Notes: generated from the letters alone by a model not told the origin. DNA of 64,000 nucleotides from an uncultured Bryobacterales bacterium (GCA_951813605.1 OX638379.1:3280062-3344061); one strand, 5' to 3'; shown: positions 8,580 through 18,425, counted from the stretch's first letter. Numbers and translations are program-made.

Positions 8580-9296
8580 CAGCCACTCCAGTACTTGCAA
8601 TACCCGTTCTACGGCAGCCGGCAGATGAGTCGCCACTTGCGGCGGGAGGGGATCGTGGTCGGCCGGCACCGTGTGCGGCGGCTGATGCGAGGGATGGGCC
8701 TGGAGGCCATCTACCGCAAGCCGCGCACCAGCGAGCCGCAGCCCGGGCAGCGCATCTACCCCTGCCTGTTGGGGGGTCTCGACATCCGACACCTCTGTCA
8801 GGTGGAGTGCGCGGACATCACCTGCATCCCGACCGCGCACGGGTTCCTATACCTGGTGGCCGTGATGGACTGGCACAGCCGCAGCGTGCTGTCGTGGCGG
8901 CTGTCGAACACCATGGACGTCGCGTTCTGCGCGGAGGCCCTGGACGAGGCGCTGCGGAGCGGGCCGCGACCGCAGATCTTCAACACCGACCAGGGCAGCC
9001 AGTTCACCAGCGAGACCTTCGCCGGACGGCTCGAGGCGGCGGGGGTGCGCGTGTCGATGGACGGCCAGGGCCGGTGCATGGACAACATCTTCAGCGAGCG
9101 GCTGCGGCGCTCGCTGAAGTACGGAGCGGTGTACCTGCATGAACTCCGGGACGGGCTGGCGGCACGGCGGGCGATCGGCGAGTGGATCGCGTTCTACAAC
9201 GTGGTGAGGCCCCACTCGGCGATGGATGGCCGCACGCCGCAAGAAGCGCTGCAAGCCACCGACACCGCGGCGGCGAGGCGTGCCAGGGATTCCTGA
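8580..9296 (+). pseudogene. IS3-family OrfB integrase, 5'-truncated and facing away from OrfA
   Basis: The frame from about 8580 reads 'LQYLQYPFYGSRQMSRHLRR', then 'RHRVRRLMRGMGLEAIY', which are OrfB motifs. The rve integrase core follows, with Asp in 'ECADITCIP', Asp in 'FNTDQGSQFTS' and Glu in 'FSERLRRSLKY', ending 'RPHSAMDGRTPQEAL'. All three DDE residues are present, but about 50 N-terminal residues (HTH_21) are missing. The usual Trp of 'QVWCADITYIP' is replaced in 'QVECADITCIP'. It lies on the plus strand while OrfA is on the minus strand, so the two are head-to-head fragments, joined near 8572-8580 by inversion or by nesting of two IS3 copies. Confidence 0.85.
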
Positions 9297-9528
9297 TAAT
9301 GGTGGGAAGGGCGGGGCTTGGAAACCACGCCGGGAGCGGCCCGGGAGGGTGGCAGGAAGCGGTCTCGAGCCACCTCCAAGCCCAGCTACAATGAGGCAGA
9401 TCGACGAACAATGAGAGTTGTGGAGTACACCTTAAGAATGTCGATCAGTGGTCCAAAGAAGTAGGATCACCTCAGTGCCCGAAGACAGACTGGACCCATT
9501 CGCACGGCGCAACCGTATGTAGGAACCA

Positions 9529-10170
9529 GTGAATGGCACGGCGGCGATCTCCGGTTTCCTGATGGGCGTGTTGACACTTGCCGGGTGCGCTGGTCGAACA
9601 TTGACGTCACCGCTGGTGGAGACCGCTCCGATGGACTGCGGAGACACGGCGATGACATGTCGCGGTGTCGATTCGGGCCGCTTTGGTGGACCGTTCGGGA
9701 TCAGTCCGGGGGATCCTTTGCCCGAGGGTGCCGAGCCGGTGAACAAGTACGGTCACCACTTCTCGACTGACGTGCCGCTTAGGCATCCAGCCTTTGTCCA
9801 CTACTACGCGTCGTGGCATGAGGATTTTGGCATCTGCGGTATCGGCGCGCTGTCACGGGTTGTCGATATCGAGCGCAACAAGACGGAGCTAAGAAACCTC
9901 TTCAACGAGATCAACAGCCAGATTGCCAGTCAATACGGCAAGCCTCAATGGAAGACTCCGAAAACGAACCCGCAAGAGCACCTATCGTCGGGCTGGTCCA
10001 AGCACGGAAACCCTGAGATCGAGAAAATTATGCTACCCACTCGAGCGACTCATCGGAATGCCGCCGTTCTCAGGCTTTCGGTCCAATTCGGTGGGCCGGT
10101 TGTGGATTGCGATGTAGCCATCCGAAAGTCACTGATGGCGAAAATCGAACCGCGAAAGGCCGGACTGTAG
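9529..10170 (+). CDS. Putative lipoprotein of unknown function
   Basis: A GTG at 9529 with AGGA six bases upstream starts a 213-residue protein. Its N-terminus is a lipoprotein signal (NGTAAISGFLMGVLTLAGC, lipobox LAGC). The mature part contains 'FGISPGDPLPEGAEPVNKYG', a segment resembling small lipoproteins that report on enzyme or receptor state, then a helical acidic region with 'YGKP'. No catalytic motif is visible and no function is assigned. It is the only apparently intact non-transposase gene between the two copies of the 92-bp repeat, surrounded by IS fragments, and so may be a passenger gene. Confidence 0.65.
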   Translation: MNGTAAISGFLMGVLTLAGCAGRTLTSPLVETAPMDCGDTAMTCRGVDSGRFGGPFGISPGDPLPEGAEPVNKYGHHFSTDVPLRHPAFVHYYASWHEDFGICGIGALSRVVDIERNKTELRNLFNEINSQIASQYGKPQWKTPKTNPQEHLSSGWSKHGNPEIEKIMLPTRATHRNAAVLRLSVQFGGPVVDCDVAIRKSLMAKIEPRKAGL

Positions 10171-10394
10171 CAATCGATGGAGGAACCAAGGAACCATTGA
10201 CGTCAGTGCTACAGGCTGATTCGATTCGGAGCGAATTTCTGTCCCAATTCCGACACGACGCCAAGGCGCTTGCGCCCCTCGCGTCCGATTCTCTCCTTCA
10301 GGTCTTGCAGGGGCCTCGGATTTCGTCGCGGGGCATCGCACGTCGGACCCAATGAAATCGCAACATCGGCCTCCCCGTGTAGCTGACGTTCTGC
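10171..10394. other. Short intergenic gap before second 92-bp repeat
   Basis: No motif-bearing frame was seen. The sequence leads directly into the repeat at 10395. Confidence 0.4.
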
Positions 10395-10486
10395 CGGCCC
10401 TCGGCACTTGACTTCCCGAACTGTCTTCTACACCATGGTGCGGCACTCTTCGAGCCTCAGCACCTGCCGCACTCCTAACTGTCCAC
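10395..10486 (+). repeat. 92-bp direct repeat, copy 2
   Basis: Same length and orientation as 7777-7868, differing at 6 positions. It abuts the 3' side of an IS1380 transposase remnant. The two copies bracket about 2.5 kb carrying IS110, IS3 and the lipoprotein gene. Confidence 0.85.
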
Positions 10487-10489
10487 GGT

Positions 10490-11023
10490 TCTATACCCAC
10501 CCCAACTGGTTGGCCCGCATGGTGTGCGCCGAGGTGCGATCCGCGAACAGCGCCAGCTGCTGTTCGCTCGCATGCCTGCCGGGCCCGCTCCATCGCCGGG
10601 GCCAGGCTCCGCTTCAAGCGCGCATTCTGCGCGATTCCCAGCACATGCTCCACTCCCTGCACCCCGACCAGGCCAGCAATTCCTCGCCGCAGAACCCGCT
10701 GTCGCCGCGCAGCCAGATCTCCTCCAGCGTGCCCTCCGCCGCGTCGCGGTCCGCCGTCCGCAGGCGCGCCCCCAGCAGCTGCTGGCCGCAGAAGATGTAC
10801 AGTGGCAAGTAACAGTAGCTGCGGCAGTACCCATGGAAGAAGCGGCCTTCCTGCCGGCCATGCAGCGGGTCATCCGTCGCGTCCACGTCCAGCACGATGC
10901 GCTCCGGCTGCGCGCCGTGCCAGTCCAGGAACAGGTCCGCCAGCAGGCCGTCCAGCCGCGCGGTGTCGGCCACGATCTTCTTGTAGCGTTCCCCGGGGCC
11001 CGGCGCCGCCGGATGGGGATTCA
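10490..11023 (-). pseudogene. IS1380-family transposase remnant
   Basis: The minus strand encodes 'ERYKKIVADTARLDGLLADL', then 'PERIVLDVDATDDPLHGRQE' and 'GRFFHGY', 'YLPLYIFCGQQLLGARLRTA', and after a gap 'WLRGDSGFCGEELLAW'. A frameshift near 10650 leads to 'GVEHVLGIAQNARLKRSLAP'. These are the core blocks of IS1380 transposases, including the DATDD catalytic Asp and the RxDSGF Asp. About 20-25 residues are deleted between 'GTLEEI' and 'WLRGDSGF', and the N- and C-termini are gone. Confidence 0.8.
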
Positions 11024-11097
11024 AGAAAGAAATAATTCTAACTAGGACAATCTACATGGAGAAATTGATACAGCCAAACACACGACATTCGGTCACA

Positions 11098-12108
11098 TCA
11101 GACACGATTTTTCTCTGCAGATAACCAACGAAAAAGATCCTGATAGTTACAAAGAATAATGTCGGGATTGTGGCTGCAATAGTCGAAGATATTTCTCAGG
11201 TATAGCGCTTGAGGATCGTGCTTAAAACTTGTGCTGGGATGCGTGGTAAGAGATAACCAAAGGTTATTCTTGAGGGCTAGATTCACGCACCCCTCTAAAT
11301 AGGAACTCCACTCAGTCACTGGTCGGGGGCTTCCCCCCATATCTACATCAAAGAATGATCGATCTTGATGTCCACAAAAAGGAACCTCCAACAGCCCAGT
11401 GGGATAATACACTGGCTGCTGGCTAGGGATCATGTCGATCCAACTCTGATCAGTGCCTTGGACAGACCGTTGAAATTGAGTTGTCACCCATCTAATCCCA
11501 ACGTCGAGAATCACCTGTTGTACATCTTCTCGACCATGCAGCGCATTCTCGTAGCCACCCGGTCCGCGCAGACCAATATTTTCCGTTCCGCAGTGTCTCT
11601 CGATTAAGTTCTTCGTTTTCGTCAGTTGGGACCGGATTTCCTCAACCGGTGTGCGGAGGAGGGAGTCATGGTTGTACATGTGACTGTCAATCGCGTGGCC
11701 ACGACCGGCGATTTCCGTCCAGAGAGCTGCATCTTCGGTCTCCTCAAAGGTATTCCCCTGCACAAAAAACTGAAGCCCAAGTCCATAGTCTTCTGAAATG
11801 CTTGCCAGCAGTCTGACGTAAGTCCGTACATCTTCATTCAGGTGGCCGTTGGCGACGCACTCACCGTCACGTGGCCAACCGAGATTACGATCGTAGAGAT
11901 ACTCAACACCCGCGCAGGGCATATCCATGTCGTACCCGAACGCAACTGCACACCCCCCATCACGTTTGGGATTGTAACGCTCGATCTCGCTCGCCACCCG
12001 CTCCTGCGAACGACACCGGCTCATCGAAAACGAAGTTGTGAGTGCGCCGACAGCGGCCTTCGTTGATTTCTCCCAGAATCTCCGCCGAGAGATGTTTTCC
12101 TCCAGCAT
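11098..12108 (-). CDS. Tat-exported polysaccharide deacetylase (CE4/NodB-like)
   Basis: The ATG at 12108 follows GAGGAAAACGAA and opens a twin-arginine signal (ISRRRFWEKSTKAAVGALTT). The mature protein has the NodB-type first motif 'AVAFGYDMDMP' (Asp60, Asp62) and the metal-binding His pair in 'HAIDSHMYNHDSL' (His143 and His147). An 'LRGPGGYENALHG' segment matches the third motif (RxPxG). Enzymes of this class remove N- or O-acetyl groups from extracellular polysaccharide using a divalent metal. Length, 336 residues, is normal. It is flanked on both sides by IS remnants, and base composition is lower in GC than most neighbours, consistent with transfer. A longer reading to 12219 adds a non-conserved leader and is less likely. 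Confidence 0.82.
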   Translation of the reverse strand: MLEENISRRRFWEKSTKAAVGALTTSFSMSRCRSQERVASEIERYNPKRDGGCAVAFGYDMDMPCAGVEYLYDRNLGWPRDGECVANGHLNEDVRTYVRLLASISEDYGLGLQFFVQGNTFEETEDAALWTEIAGRGHAIDSHMYNHDSLLRTPVEEIRSQLTKTKNLIERHCGTENIGLRGPGGYENALHGREDVQQVILDVGIRWVTTQFQRSVQGTDQSWIDMIPSQQPVYYPTGLLEVPFCGHQDRSFFDVDMGGSPRPVTEWSSYLEGCVNLALKNNLWLSLTTHPSTSFKHDPQALYLRNIFDYCSHNPDIILCNYQDLFRWLSAEKNRV

Positions 12109-12936
12109 TTCGTTTTCCTCCGTTCTCTCAGGATCTGCAACCGTGTTCCTATTCCGATAGGTCAAACCGGCTAGTTCGACTTGCTTGGAGAGCGTAAACC
12201 TTTGAACTCGAAAATGCAAGCGCTGTCAAGACGTGTCAATAAAGTCGGGAGCAGCAATATGCTCCCGAACCTCACAATGTGTTCTTGGCAGAGTCGCTCG
12301 CACAGCTGCCGGTCCGCGTGGCGGCCGATCACTTTGCGGACCGGATGCACCCATCCTATTCGGAAGCAGTTCGCTCGGCTGGTCGACCGCCGGTTCAGGG
12401 GTTCCACCATCTCTCCCTGGGCCATCTGCCTGTTCCAAAACCATGTCCCTTGGCAGATCTTGTGGCAGGTGCACTTTACGCTGGCTTGCTCGGACGGGAG
12501 CCGATGGCAGGCCCCTTTTCCGGCCAGGCGGTATTCGTCTTCTAGCCGGGAACAGGGAATTTCATTGGCCGGTCTGCACACTGCAAGCAGACGGCAATCC
12601 GCTTGTTGGCCGAGCGCTTCAGATCTTGTACGAGGTGCTTGATCGCCGCGAATCTCCTTGTCACGAGGCCTTGGCCAGCCCGCAAGAGTCTTTGTCGTTC
12701 ACAGTCTGCGCTCGGAAGGACCCGACATAACCCAGCGTTTTGCACCCCGGGATGAAGCACCGCATGCAGAAGTTGCAGAGCAAGGGCGACGTCGAAGCTT
12801 CTTGAGGGGTTCCTCTTGACTTCTTGAAAGCGAGCGTCTGGGGCCGGCCGAGTGCTGTAGGAGGTCAACGCGCGGAAGGTGTTCGACGCCATACGCCCCC
12901 GCGATCGGCCCGCAGTAGCCCCTGCTGCACCCGTTC
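12109..12936. other. Degenerate stretch, no gene recognised
   Basis: Long frames occur on both strands but none carries a motif I can name. It lies between the deacetylase start and an IS4-like remnant and is probably decayed mobile DNA. Confidence 0.35.
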
Positions 12937-13209
12937 TTGCTGCTGGATGATCGCAATGCTGAACAAAATGCCGCACACCGAGGGAACGCTGTCGCCGGCA
13001 CCACGCAGCCAGAAGACGCTGGAACGCATCAGACAGTGGTGAATCTGGCCCGCTTGGCCGGCTTCGTGCCCTCCAAGCGGCCGCTCCCGCCGGGCAATGT
13101 GATTGTGTGGCAGGCGCGGCAGCTGATTGAGCTCACGGTATGCTGGAAGGAGGCTCGAACCGCTCGCGTCAAGCAGGCGGTCACCAATGACTTAACTGCG
13201 CACGAGTGA
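12937..13209 (+). pseudogene. IS4-like transposase C-terminal remnant (tentative)
   Basis: The frame ending at TGA 13209 contains 'VNLARLAGFVPSKRPLPPGN' followed by 'VIVWQARQLIELTVCW'. This resembles the 'ARLGGFxxxKxxxxPGxxxLWxGLxxL' tail of IS4/Tn5-type transposases. Everything upstream, including DDE motifs, is absent. The family call rests on this short match only. Confidence 0.4.
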
Positions 13210-13356
13210 AAGGTTGGACGGGGCTCTACCCGGCAGCCGCACCTGAGCAGTCCGTCGGATCGTCGGAGCCGCTCCACGCGAAGCGAGATTATGCATGCGG
13301 TTCGTCTCGCCTACTTTCTGCTCCGCATGATATTCTCAGCGGGCAGAGGTAACCAG

Positions 13357-14466
13357 ATGAGACGCAAGTCGTGTGCTGAACGCACAATCAATGTACTTCA
13401 GACCGGAGTCTCAGGTTCAACCGACAGAATCTTTCCTCGGTTAGTCTGTCTCTGTATTGTGCTGCTACTCATCGGGTGGTCAGCTTCTTTTGCGGCACAC
13501 GACGACCTCTTCGACCTAAAGGAAGTAACCGATGGCGTCTACATCGCGCAGGCACAGCGAGCGCACATCCTCAATTCCAACGCCGCAGTCATCATGCTCG
13601 ACGATGGCGTCCTAGTCGTCGATACACATTCGAAGCCCTCAGCCGCCCGAGCGCTAATCCAACAGATCAAGGCGATCACTGACAAACCCGTGCGCTATGT
13701 TGTTGATACCCACTTTCATTACGACCACTTCCAAGGCAACGGTGCGTACAGGGAGGCCTTTCCGGGCGTGCAGGTGATCGCCTCCGAGCCAACTCGCCAT
13801 GGCATTGTCCACCGTGGCATTCCACGTATCAAGGCAGAATTGGCCGGTGGCGAAGGATTCGGCAGGTACATCCGAAGCATTGAGCAAAGCCGGCTCGCGC
13901 TCGCTGAGACCTCCGACCCCGGCGAACAGGAAAGACTCAAGCGGGAGATCGCACTTGAAGAAGGCTATCTCGACGAGTTGCGAAACATAGGAAACGTCCT
14001 TCCCACAATAAGTTTCGAGAGGAGCCTGGTCCTCCGTCGTGGCGATCGCGAGGTGCAGATCCTTTTTCTTGGTCGAGGCCATACGGACGGAGACACCCTT
14101 GTATTCCTCCCTAAGGAAAGAATCCTCTGCACTGGCGATCTTGTACATGCGTGGGGACCCTACATGCCCGACAGTCACCCCTACGATTGGATCCAGACCC
14201 TAGAGAATGTCGAAAAGCTCGACTTCCACCGCATCATTTCGGGACACGGTGACGTGCTGCAGGGCAAGAGGCAGGTGACTCTGTGGAAACACTACTTGCA
14301 AGATTTGATGGATCAGGTCGGAGAGTTGTATGCACGAGGAGCAACGGTCGACCAGATCAGGCAGGACATAGATCTGTCGAAACACTTCTCGCTCATTGAT
14401 CGCCTTGAACCGGGTGTGGATGCCCACATCCGTAAGGCGTACCGTGAAATCAGCTGGGAACCGTAG
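13357..14466 (+). CDS. Exported MBL-fold metallo-hydrolase
   Basis: The ATG at 13357 follows a ribosome site (AGAGGT, 7-base spacing) and begins a 369-residue protein with a hydrophobic signal or anchor (CLCIVLLLIGWSASFAA). The metallo-beta-lactamase Zn-binding motif is THFHYDHFQGN (His119, His121, Asp123, His124). Later ligands are His242 in 'GRGHTDGD', Asp261 in 'LCTGDLVH' and His297 in 'ISGHGDV'. All seven expected metal-binding positions are kept, so it should be an active dinuclear hydrolase. An insert at about 150-215 rich in charged residues sits between the motifs. Substrate is unknown; export suggests a periplasmic ester, lactone or lactam. It stands alone between IS debris and an empty stretch. 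Confidence 0.88.
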   Translation: MRRKSCAERTINVLQTGVSGSTDRIFPRLVCLCIVLLLIGWSASFAAHDDLFDLKEVTDGVYIAQAQRAHILNSNAAVIMLDDGVLVVDTHSKPSAARALIQQIKAITDKPVRYVVDTHFHYDHFQGNGAYREAFPGVQVIASEPTRHGIVHRGIPRIKAELAGGEGFGRYIRSIEQSRLALAETSDPGEQERLKREIALEEGYLDELRNIGNVLPTISFERSLVLRRGDREVQILFLGRGHTDGDTLVFLPKERILCTGDLVHAWGPYMPDSHPYDWIQTLENVEKLDFHRIISGHGDVLQGKRQVTLWKHYLQDLMDQVGELYARGATVDQIRQDIDLSKHFSLIDRLEPGVDAHIRKAYREISWEP

Positions 14467-15521
14467 CAGCCTCGTCCAACCATTTTCTTGGTAGAACTAA
14501 CGGTCCTTGAAGTCTTGATCGTTGTTATCGCCAGTTAAAGCATAGCGAACCAAATTTCCACTCATGGCTCTCGCCACACAGCTATAGATTTAGAGTAACT
14601 ACATCGACCTCGAGGCTTTTCCCTAGCCTCTATCAGAGCCACTCGATTGATACGAGCAACGTCGCAATCGACGCTCTTCACTCAATACGGTTGACTCGAG
14701 AATTATCCATTTGGCTACTGTATCCAGATGCCAAGTGATAGAGTAAGGTTCGCTTTGATATGCGAAGCAACTGACGAACCTGACTAACACACATATCGGA
14801 ACCCGAATGCATGAGATACCCACGATGCATCTCCGGTCGTTACGCCAGCCCGGAACTCGACACAGGGGACCGACAGCTACTACTTTTCCGAAGTAGTTTC
14901 ACGTGTGTTAGTGCCGGAAATTCTGACTGCCCAAATTCCAGAAATTCTGGCCGGCGCGGCTGAATCAGACTCGTGCGGTTCTGCCGTATCCTCCCGTGCT
15001 GGGTGTCCGCGATTGAACTCCCGAGAACGGGAGGAGAACGTGTATGGAGACGAGAAGCGCCGGGACGTCCGTTTGCTGCTGGCGGCTGTTCCGCAAGAGC
15101 TGATCGCCAGCATCCGGCTCTCGGACAACATCACGCCGTCGCCACGGAAAGCTGGCCGTCTGCGGCACAAGATGCACTAGGTCGAGTTCTCCCCACAGCT
15201 CCTCGTTCGGTTCGCATACGTACTTCCCCGACTTCACCGTGTGCTACCGGCACAGCCAGTGGCGCGGCCGCTGCACCACGTGAGCGCCCAAAGCCCGATA
15301 CGTCGGACCCGCCTGTCCAAGTTGACAGCGGCTTACCCAGTCGGGCAGGACTCGGTTTAGCGTCCCGACTACCAGTTACGGTTCCAGCAGCCCGTATTTC
15401 GCTTTCGTCATCTCACTGATCTTGTGGTATGCGCTGCGAATGCTCGCCTTGCTTGGGCGCGTGCCAATCTCGGCCCGGCCCGTGCAGGCTGTAGTTGCAT
15501 CCGATGCGGTACCCGAGGAAC
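14467..15521. other. About 1 kb without a recognisable gene
   Basis: No frame here carries a motif I recognise. A short inverted repeat CTCCCG-AGAA-CGGGAG lies at about 15017-15032. The right side meets the break point of the 1.3-kb duplication at 15522. Confidence 0.4.
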
Positions 15522-15711
15522 CGTTGGAAAGCCTTTGGAGCTGGTAGGCTACGACACTCGGTTTGTCATCGAAGAAGATGCGGGCCTTGGCGCCTGAGGC
15601 GTCGGGCGTCCCAGCGGTCTAATGCGGCCCCCAGGGGAAGGTCACCCAGGCGATCCCCCCTGGAACTAGTAGGCAGGCGCCAGGCAATGGTCGGTGCTGC
15701 GGGCCGACTAC
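15522..15711 (-). pseudogene. 5' remnant of the azurin/cytochrome gene (copy of 56551-58473)
   Basis: Directly after the stop of the large gene at 15708, the minus strand reads VGPQHRPLPGACLLVPGGIA and 'WVTFPWGPH', matching the start of the intact protein at 58473. The GTG start of the intact copy is GTA here. Codon 31 is TAG (15619-15621) where the intact gene has a Glu codon. Similarity stops at 15522, after about 60 codons. The remnant cannot be expressed. Confidence 0.85.
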
Positions 15712-16834
15712 GGTCTGGTTGAGCTGGAACGCTCGAAGAAGTCCATGGTGTCATCCAGGGCTTTCTGCATCCCGGGATCCATCTCGAAGCTCGCGGCCTG
15801 CAAGGCCACTTCGGGGGCTCTGCCCGAGGAGCTGAACCCGCAGGCCAAGACCGCTTCCATGCGCACCCGAATGTGTTCATCCTCAACCAGCTGGGCCAGC
15901 CAGTCGATAGAATGGTCGATCTTGTCCTGCCAGTGGCGCAGCACGCGCGTCGCAGCCGCGCGGGCCCGGTAGTCCTCCGCCTGCAGCAGTTTGTACAGCA
16001 GATCCGGCTCGACCACTTCCAGCCCCTGGTAAATCCAGAGCGCTTCGAGAAGAAGACGCTCGTGCCGGGGATCGGCTGGCTCGAGAGCCGCCACCCACTC
16101 CTCGAGAGCCGGGACAACCTCATCGGGCCGGCGCTGCTGCAGTTCGCGGCGAGCGAAGTGGCGCGTGGTGCTCTCGTACTCGTTGAGCAGATCCAGCAGC
16201 GCGCGGCTCGGCCGGCCCACGATCCCTGGCTGCTGCAGCAGAGGATTGGCGGGGTAGCTGATACGCCAGACGCGGCCGCGAGAATGGTCACGCCCCGGAT
16301 CGCGTTTCGAATACGCTGTGTTCTCGATGACCGGCGAGCTGAAGTCGAGGACGTACAGGGCTCCATCCGGTCCGAAGGCCATGGCGGTCGGTCGGTAGAA
16401 AGGATCCTTTGTGGCCACCAAGTGAGGGGTCACCTGCTGGACTTCGAAGCTCGTTCCTTTCTCCTTGATGTCGTACCAGTAGGTGCCGAGGAAACCGTGA
16501 GTCGACAGCTCGCTGACCAAGAATCTCCCCTGGGCCTGTTGCGGAAAATGACGATTGCGGATGATCTCGATTCCGGCAGACGGAGCAGTGCCCTCCGGGG
16601 CGAAGGAAAGAGGCGGTTTCCCGCGCCACCGCTCCTTGTTTTTGGGATAGACGAAGTTGGCGGTCAAGATCGGCCTGCTGTAGTAGTTCCCGCCTGAGGC
16701 ATCGAGAAGCAGCCACTGGCCCCAGTGATCGAACACCTGGCCCCACGGATTCGCAAGTCGATGCGAAATCAGAACATCGAATCGCTGGGATCGAGGCATG
16801 TAGCGGAACACACCAGAGTTATACAGCCGGCGGG
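15522..16834. repeat. 1,313-bp segmental duplication, copy 1
   Basis: This segment matches 58284-59596 end to end in the same orientation with equal length. It covers the last 375 or so codons of the SGNH/propeller gene plus the first 60 codons of the following cytochrome/cupredoxin gene. The encoded proteins differ at scattered sites, while a stretch of about 190 bp near 16010-16195 appears almost unchanged. Confidence 0.9.
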
Positions 16835-18425
16835 GACCGTGGGGCGTCTCCACCTGCGTATGAAAGAACGTGCCCTCCATGAAATACACGGCACCGTCGG
16901 GCCCCCATCTGTAGTTGTTGATGGAATGCTCGACATCCTCGGACCCGAAGCCATGCAGGACCATGCGGACTTCGTCGGCCCGGTGATCGCCGTCCGTATC
17001 TCGAGCATGAAGGATATGCGGGACCTGCGAAATGTAGGCACCCCCGTCACCTAAGGCGAAGCCATGAATCATGTCGAGCTTGTCGATGAAGACAGCATGC
17101 TTGTCCGCTACTCCGTCCTGATCGGTGTCTTCGAGGATGATAATCGAGTCCGAGGGCTGCTCGCCCGGAATCGGCTGGGGCCAAGTGGGTGTGTTCGCAA
17201 CCCAGAGCCGGCCCTCGGCATCGAAATTCAGCGCCATCGGGTTTGCGATCGGAAACTCTTGTTCTGAGGCGAACAGGTTGATGGCGTAGCCGTCGGGCAG
17301 CCGGAATGCCTTGAGCGATTCCTGTGGGCTCAAGACCTTGATACCTTGATATTCGTCAGGTCCCATGGACCTCGGCGCAGTGTCCTTGAACTGGGGCGTC
17401 GGGTGCCAAATCGGATTGCCCTGTGGAACTTGCTGCCAAACTTGGTCGGGAATGGGCTTTGCCATCGTCCATATCTTCTGATCGTAGGCATCAATGATCT
17501 GGCCATATTCGGCCATCTCCTCCGGCAAGTTCTCGGCCCCTCCCATCTGGTTGCGCTCACCGTGGATGTACTCAGCGTTGGGACCGCGCCAGCGTATGAA
17601 GAAGTAATAGTTCTTTTCGTAAATCGTGCGGCGAAGGGCCTCGGCCGTGGCGTTTCCGGCAACATCCGGTGGCGCGGCTTCAGTGACTAGGCCCAAGGAC
17701 CGAGCCATGATCTGGCTAACCTTCCAGTAGCCGAACTCAGTGAGGTGAATCCCGTTCAAGGTCAGATTTCTATCGGGATCGGAATCCAACAGTTCTCGCG
17801 TGGGCGCAAACAGGTCGACAAACATCAGGTTGTGCCGCCGAGCTGCCTCAGACATTGCCTTGGTGTAGAGGCTGAGCTGCTCGTTGCGCACCGCAGCATT
17901 GGAGAAATTCGCGTTGAGATCTTCATGGGCTATAGGTGAGACGATCACTATCTGGGGGGCGGACTGGCTACCGTACTGATGCGTCTGAAGGCTCTGGATG
18001 AATCCATCTAGATCTTCCCTAAACTGCCGTAGGCCCTCTGGCCCCTTGAACGATTCATTCATGCCGAAGCAGGCGAAGACTACGTTTGCCTCTTGTTCGG
18101 CTAGATACCTGTGGATGTCACCAAATCCCTTAGGACGCGGCATCAGTGTCAGCTCGTCCGCTGACCATCCCATGTTTCGAACTCGTAACCGATGTTCAGG
18201 GAACCTAGCGTGCAGCAACGTCTCGAAGTAGCCGAAAAGATGCATGCGCTCGGCAAATGTGTTGCCGACGAACACGACACTGTCGTGCTTGCTGAGCTTC
18301 AAAGGGCCAGTTGAGGGACCACGCATCCAGGAACAAGCGCCGGCCAAACCGATCGCGAGAAGGGCGGTCAAGAACACGCCAGCAGAGGCCAACGCCAGGG
18401 AATTCGACTGATGGAAGGATTTCAT
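15708..18425 (-). CDS. SGNH-hydrolase / PVC-type beta-propeller protein with HEAT-like tail (probable lipoprotein)
   Basis: The ATG at 18425 opens a 905-residue protein with a lipoprotein-like signal (LLAIGLAGAC, Cys31). Residues about 45-265 are SGNH-like: 'VVFVGNTFAERM', 'FACFGMNESF' (block III Gly/Asn) and 'NGIHLTEFGYW' (block V His). The usual Ser of block I is not seen. Residues about 400-740 form the PVC-type propeller domain (TIGR02604-like: 'FRLPDGYAINLFASE', 'LEDTDQDGVADKHAVF', 'IHGFALGDGGAYISQ'). The tail is HEAT-like and helical. In planctomycete relatives a CxxCH heme domain is fused at the end; here it is a separate gene, decayed at this locus. Its truncated duplicate lies at 58470-59596. 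Role is unestablished; extracellular glycan or redox work is likely. Confidence 0.85.
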   Translation of the reverse strand: MKSFHQSNSLALASAGVFLTALLAIGLAGACSWMRGPSTGPLKLSKHDSVVFVGNTFAERMHLFGYFETLLHARFPEHRLRVRNMGWSADELTLMPRPKGFGDIHRYLAEQEANVVFACFGMNESFKGPEGLRQFREDLDGFIQSLQTHQYGSQSAPQIVIVSPIAHEDLNANFSNAAVRNEQLSLYTKAMSEAARRHNLMFVDLFAPTRELLDSDPDRNLTLNGIHLTEFGYWKVSQIMARSLGLVTEAAPPDVAGNATAEALRRTIYEKNYYFFIRWRGPNAEYIHGERNQMGGAENLPEEMAEYGQIIDAYDQKIWTMAKPIPDQVWQQVPQGNPIWHPTPQFKDTAPRSMGPDEYQGIKVLSPQESLKAFRLPDGYAINLFASEQEFPIANPMALNFDAEGRLWVANTPTWPQPIPGEQPSDSIIILEDTDQDGVADKHAVFIDKLDMIHGFALGDGGAYISQVPHILHARDTDGDHRADEVRMVLHGFGSEDVEHSINNYRWGPDGAVYFMEGTFFHTQVETPHGPRRLYNSGVFRYMPRSQRFDVLISHRLANPWGQVFDHWGQWLLLDASGGNYYSRPILTANFVYPKNKERWRGKPPLSFAPEGTAPSAGIEIIRNRHFPQQAQGRFLVSELSTHGFLGTYWYDIKEKGTSFEVQQVTPHLVATKDPFYRPTAMAFGPDGALYVLDFSSPVIENTAYSKRDPGRDHSRGRVWRISYPANPLLQQPGIVGRPSRALLDLLNEYESTTRHFARRELQQRRPDEVVPALEEWVAALEPADPRHERLLLEALWIYQGLEVVEPDLLYKLLQAEDYRARAAATRVLRHWQDKIDHSIDWLAQLVEDEHIRVRMEAVLACGFSSSGRAPEVALQAASFEMDPGMQKALDDTMDFFERSSSTRP

